In this document: positions 6,596-8,987 of the stretch, in pieces
Numbering within the stretch: the stretch's first letter is position 1
Layout: each line of letters begins with the position of its first letter
From: Actinomycetes bacterium
GTDB lineage: Bacteria; Actinomycetota; Acidimicrobiia; Acidimicrobiales; CADCSY01
Assembly (NCBI GenBank): GCA_025464025.1
Contig: JAODBP010000123.1
Location: 1 to 8,987 of the forward strand
Direction: 5' to 3'
DNA length: 8,987 nt
Notes under the pieces: model-generated
Databases searched by the model: none
Told to the model about the DNA's origin: nothing
Seen by the model: only the letters and a program-made list of their open reading frames with translations
Made by a program: the position numbers and the translations under genes

Positions 6596-7062
6596 AACCT
6601 CTCCGGGGCCGGTGACCTGATCAGCCCGGCGGTCGCGGCGCGCACGAGGCGCTGGAACGACGGGCACTCGAGGTGGCTCGGTGCGCGGCAGGCTGCCGTG
6701 TGGCGGAGGCCGTCCCGCATCGCGGTCATCCGCCGGATCGTGTCGTCGAGCTGGTCCGCCTTCGCCACGAGGGCGGACCGGTCGATGCGCGCGCGCCCGT
6801 CGGCGGTGAACATGCCGGCGATCTCGTCGAGGCGGAACCCGGCAGCGCGTCCGAGCGCGATCAGCGCCAGCCGGTCGACGACGTCAGCCGCGAACTGGCG
6901 CCGCAGCCCGCGCCGGCCGACGGAGGCGATGAGCCCGCGCTCCTCGTAGTACCGGAGGGTCGACACTGACACACCGGTCCGCTCGGTGACCTCTCCGATG
7001 TCGAGCACGTCGATCGTCCCGGCTTCGGGCGTCTTCGCTTCGGGTGTCTTGGCTTCGGGCAC
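6592..7062 (-). CDS. MerR-family transcriptional regulator with SoxR-like DNA-binding domain and two-cysteine C-terminus
   Basis: The chosen start, GTG 7062, has GAGG six bases upstream and gives 156 residues. The frame runs far upstream, but there it is antisense to the MFS gene. Residues 20-90 are a winged HTH: DIGEVTERTGVSVSTLRYYEERGLI, then ASVGRRGLRRQF, close to the SoxR wording 'GLITSxRNxGNQRRY'. A dimerisation helix follows at about 95-120 (SALVAKADQLDDTIRRMTAM). The C-terminus has C125 and C133 in ACRAPSHLECP. This C-X7-C spacing resembles CueR and differs from SoxR's four-cysteine [2Fe-2S] motif. MerR proteins twist long-spacer promoters to activate them, and the shared palindrome fits that. 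The effector is unknown. Three PEA(K/G)T repeats precede the HTH; a downstream in-frame GTG (residue 19) is an alternative start. Confidence 0.88.
   Translation of the reverse strand: MPEAKTPEAKTPEAGTIDVLDIGEVTERTGVSVSTLRYYEERGLIASVGRRGLRRQFAADVVDRLALIALGRAAGFRLDEIAGMFTADGRARIDRSALVAKADQLDDTIRRMTAMRDGLRHTAACRAPSHLECPSFQRLVRAATAGLIRSPAPERF
7015..7059 (-). repeat. Three 15-bp tandem repeats at the 5' end of the MerR gene
   Basis: On the minus strand, CCCGAAGCCAAGACA, CCCGAAGCGAAGACG and CCCGAAGCCGGGACG follow one another and encode PEAKT, PEAKT and PEAGT. The repeat keeps the frame and extends the N-terminus ahead of the HTH. Confidence 0.9.
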
Positions 7063-7064
7063 GC

Positions 7065-7101
7065 TTGACCTCAAGTCGACTTGAGGTGAGACGGTACCGC
7101 C
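7065..7101 (+). promoter_or_regulatory. SoxR-box-like MerR operator and long-spacer promoter for the MFS gene
   Basis: ACCTCAAGTCGACTTGAGGT (7068-7087) is a perfect 20-bp palindrome. Its inner 18 bp match the E. coli soxS SoxR box (CCTCAAGTTAACTTGAGG) except for the central two bases. A -35 TTGACC (7065-7070) overlaps its left edge. Nineteen bases further on, GACGGT (7090-7095) fits the minimal -10 pattern nAnnnT, and six bases after that comes the ATG. The 19-bp spacer with a palindrome in it is the hallmark of MerR-activated promoters. Start-codon initiation would make the MFS mRNA leaderless, although GAGGTGA (7083-7089) could also act as a distant ribosome site. The same operator would allow autoregulation of the MerR gene. 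Confidence 0.8.
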
Positions 7102-8385
7102 ATGGCCGCTCCCCGCACGAATGACTTCGCTCGCTTCTGGCTCGCGTCCGCCGTCTCGAACCTCGGTGACGGCATCCGGCTCGCCGCGTTCCCGCTGCTC
7201 GCCGTGACACTCACCGACGACGCGCGGCTGGTGGCCGGGACGACCGCCTTCTCGTTCCTGCCATGGGTGCTCGTCGGTCCGCTCGCCGGCGCCATCGTCG
7301 ATCGGCGCGACCGCCGGTCGCTGATGCTCGTCGGGCAGCTGGCCCGCGGCCTCGCCGTCGCCGTCCTCGCCGCGGCCGTCGCGGCCGACCGGGCGAGCAT
7401 CGGCCTCCTGTACCTCACCGCGCTCGTCGTGAGCGTCGGCGAGACGCTCGTCGACTCTGCCTCCCAAGCGGCGATCCCGCAGCTCGTGGACGACGGGCGG
7501 CTCGAGGTCGCCAACGGCCGGATGAACGTGGCGGAGAACCTGTTCAACGACGTCATCGGCATCGCGCTGGGCGCCGTCCTCTTCTCCCACGCGGCGAGCG
7601 CGCCGTTCGCCGTCGACGCGCTCACCTTCGTCGGCGGCGCCGCGCTGCTCGCAACCGTCCGGCGGCCGCTCCAGGGCGTCCGGACCTCGACCGGGACGCT
7701 CCGCAGCGAGATCCGAGAGGGGTTCTGCTTCCTGCGCCACCACCCGTTGCTCCGGGGCCTCGCCGCCTCGGTGGCGTTGACCAACGTCGCGCTCCACATG
7801 GGGCTCGCCGTGCTCGTCCTCCTCGTCGTGAAGGACCTGGGCGCCTCCGAGGCGACCTACGGCACGGTCGTCGCCATCGGCGCCACCGGTGGCGTGCTCG
7901 GGTCGCTGGTCGCCGGCGGCCTGGCCCGCCGGCTCACCCCGAGGCGGCTGCTGATGGTCGTCCACGCACCGTTCGTCCTGGCCGCCGCGATCACCGCCGC
8001 CGCTCCCTCGTGGTGGATCGTGTCGATCGGCTTCGGCCTGTCCAGCTTCGCCCTCGTCGTGTACCAGGTGCCCAGCCGTGCACTGCGCCAGCGGGCCACG
8101 CCCGACCGGCTGCTCGGCCGAGTCGTGTCGGTGTTCCGGACCTTCGGCCTCGGGGGTCCGGTCGTCGGGGCGCCGATCGGTGGCGTCGTCGCCGAGGCGT
8201 TCGGCGTCCGATGGGCCTTCGCCGCCAGCACCGGTGTGATGGCGGTGGCCTGGGCGGTCACCGTCGTCGCCGTCGCTCGCAGCACCGACGAGGCGGCGGT
8301 GACGACGGCCCGTTGCTCGCCGGCCGGCGCTCGTGAACGCTCGATCACCTCGGATGCCCTTCCCGAGGTTCTGAGCGCGTCCTAG
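7102..8385 (+). CDS. Major facilitator superfamily exporter (MFS_3/EntS-like, drug or siderophore efflux type)
   Basis: This 427-residue membrane protein has many hydrophobic segments spread along its length, consistent with 12 transmembrane helices and both termini cytoplasmic. The N-terminus NDFARFWLASAVSNLGDGI (7-25) and the loop 2-3 motif A variant GPLAGAIVDRRDRRSLM (59-75) are typical of the MFS_3 group of proton-coupled exporters, which includes EntS and macrolide-efflux proteins. A second-half counterpart is GGLARRLTPRRLLMV. The hydrophilic tail after about residue 392 is not part of the transporter core. Divergence from the MerR gene with a shared operator indicates inducible efflux of the compound the regulator senses. 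The substrate is unknown. Confidence 0.9.
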   Translation: MAAPRTNDFARFWLASAVSNLGDGIRLAAFPLLAVTLTDDARLVAGTTAFSFLPWVLVGPLAGAIVDRRDRRSLMLVGQLARGLAVAVLAAAVAADRASIGLLYLTALVVSVGETLVDSASQAAIPQLVDDGRLEVANGRMNVAENLFNDVIGIALGAVLFSHAASAPFAVDALTFVGGAALLATVRRPLQGVRTSTGTLRSEIREGFCFLRHHPLLRGLAASVALTNVALHMGLAVLVLLVVKDLGASEATYGTVVAIGATGGVLGSLVAGGLARRLTPRRLLMVVHAPFVLAAAITAAAPSWWIVSIGFGLSSFALVVYQVPSRALRQRATPDRLLGRVVSVFRTFGLGGPVVGAPIGGVVAEAFGVRWAFAASTGVMAVAWAVTVVAVARSTDEAAVTTARCSPAGARERSITSDALPEVLSAS

Positions 8386-8394
8386 CCTCGGCCC
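8360..8394 (+). promoter_or_regulatory. Probable leaderless promoter overlapping the MFS stop codon
   Basis: TAGCCT (8383-8388, TANNNT) contains the MFS stop codon TAG and lies six bases before the GTG at 8395, the same geometry as in the MFS promoter. TTCCCG (8360-8365) is a weak -35 at 17 bp. No Shine-Dalgarno sequence precedes the GTG. The next gene could thus have its own start site or be reached by read-through from the MFS gene. Confidence 0.45.
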
Positions 8395-8987
8395 GTGGAG
8401 CGGAAGCCGCCGGAGGCAAGCACGCCGGCCGCGGCGCCGAGCGTTGCCCCCCAAGGGCTCGCCGCGCCGCGGATCGGCTCTGCGGCGTCGCTGCTCCGCC
8501 TGCAGCGCGTGGCCGGCAACCGAGCTGTGCTCGCCGCCATGCGAGGTGCGACGGTGCCCGCTCCCGACCCGGTCATCCGCCGGGCGTGGCGGCCGGACCG
8601 CACCTGGGACGACCTGATCGGGGGCGTCCGCTGGGAGAAGCGCACCATCGACGGCGTCGACGAGCTCCGGTACCTGATCGAAGACGACAGCGCCGCCGAC
8701 CTCCGACTCCGAGCCGACTCCGAGGACTGGCACGACGCGGCCTTCTGGCGGGACTGGCGGCATTCGGGGTTCGTCTGGCGCGAGGTGCTGGTCGGCGGCG
8801 GGGCAGCCGCGGCGGCGGCCGCCAACGCGGCCCCGGCGAAGGCGGCGGCAGGCAAGGCCGCCCCGGCCAAGGCGGCGGCCGCAGGCAAGGCCGCCCCGGT
8901 CAAGGTGGCTGGCGGCGGCGGCGGTGGTGGCGGCGGTGGCGGTGGCGGCGCAGCAGGCAAGGCGGCCCCGGCCAAGGCCGCGCCAGC
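8395..8987 (+). CDS. LQRxAGNRAV-motif protein (eCIS-associated type), 3' end outside the window
   Basis: From GTG 8395 the frame is open to the right edge (197 codons). This GTG is the first possible start after the in-frame MFS stop. A Pro/Ala-rich N-terminus (1-30) leads to SLLRLQRVAGNRAV (32-45), a motif found near the N-termini of actinobacterial proteins associated with extracellular contractile injection systems and with DUF4157-type toxin or effector proteins. Residues 61-131 are compact, charged and Trp-rich (W65, 71, 80, 112, 118, 121, 128), for example RAWRPDRTWDDL and FWRDWRHSGFVWREV, with no fold I recognise. From about 134 the chain is Ala/Pro/Lys repeats (AAPAKAAAGK) and 13 consecutive Gly (173-185), a likely flexible linker to a domain beyond the window. 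There is no signal peptide. Effector or structural role is inference. Confidence 0.75.
   Translation, partial: MERKPPEASTPAAAPSVAPQGLAAPRIGSAASLLRLQRVAGNRAVLAAMRGATVPAPDPVIRRAWRPDRTWDDLIGGVRWEKRTIDGVDELRYLIEDDSAADLRLRADSEDWHDAAFWRDWRHSGFVWREVLVGGGAAAAAAANAAPAKAAAGKAAPAKAAAAGKAAPVKVAGGGGGGGGGGGGGAAGKAAPAKAAP
8830..8987 (+). repeat. Low-complexity repeat tract (Ala/Pro/Lys units and poly-Gly codons)
   Basis: GCAGGCAAGGCCGCCCCGG occurs at 8848-8866 and again 33 bp later at 8881-8899, with a close third copy from 8953. The stretch 8911-8949 is 13 Gly codons mixing GGC and GGT. The tract stays in frame and continues past the window end. Confidence 0.9.

Noticed and set aside
5204..6667. A 487-codon minus-strand open frame
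   Set aside because: It is the antisense of the dehydrogenase and HTH genes and has no recognisable motif.
7063..8763. Upstream extension of the MerR frame across the MFS gene
   Set aside because: The extra sequence is low-complexity and antisense to a clear membrane transporter. The HTH, a GAGG site and the shared operator place the start at 7062.
8382..8975. A minus-strand frame with Pro and Ala runs
   Set aside because: It is the mirror of the poly-Gly and Ala/Lys codons of the LQR-motif gene, which has a recognisable motif on the plus strand.

Overview
The window is GC-rich (roughly 70% by eye) and densely coded. Its genes use GTG and TTG starts freely, several starts look leaderless, and start and stop codons often overlap. 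Three-fold cell-wall-binding repeats 2 (CWB2) and 'GYWLVASDGGVFSFGDA'-type repeats point to a high-GC actinobacterium, most likely Acidimicrobiia or a relative. That placement is inference from gene content, not a search.

Layout. (1) 1-782, plus strand: the C-terminal end of an acyl-CoA synthetase resembling the actinobacterial FadD19/FadD17 group. (2) 769-5167, minus strand: three tightly coupled genes for secreted proteins. In transcription order they are a repeat protein with a conserved C-terminal domain of unknown role, a metzincin-like zinc protease carrying three CWB2 repeats, and a polysaccharide-lyase-14-like protein. The junctions are a 4-bp TTGA overlap and a 2-bp gap, so this looks like one operon for envelope or extracellular-polymer work. 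(3) 5168-5276: a divergent control region with two inverted repeats. (4) 5277-5609, plus strand: a small helix-turn-helix protein with a coiled-coil tail. (5) 5699-6595, plus strand: a short-chain dehydrogenase like the MFE-2/HSD17B4 (3R)-hydroxyacyl-CoA dehydrogenases. (6) 6592-7062, minus strand, and 7102-8385, plus strand: a divergent MerR-family regulator and MFS exporter. They share a perfect 20-bp palindrome that is nearly identical to the classical SoxR box. (7) 8395 to the right edge, plus strand: the start of an open frame with an LQRVAGNRAV motif, as seen in proteins linked to extracellular contractile injection systems (eCIS), followed by Ala/Pro/Lys repeats and a run of 13 glycines. 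It is cut off by the window.

How the parts may work together. The acyl-CoA ligase and the dehydrogenase both fit CoA-thioester beta-oxidation of lipids or steroids, but they are separated by the secreted-protein operon and need not be co-regulated. The MerR/MFS pair looks like a self-contained, inducible efflux module. The least ordinary parts are the secreted operon and the right-edge LQR-motif protein, which may open an injection-system or polymorphic-effector locus beyond the window. No RNA gene, insertion sequence, CRISPR array or intrinsic terminator was recognised. The two convergent gene pairs overlap and leave no room for a terminator between them.
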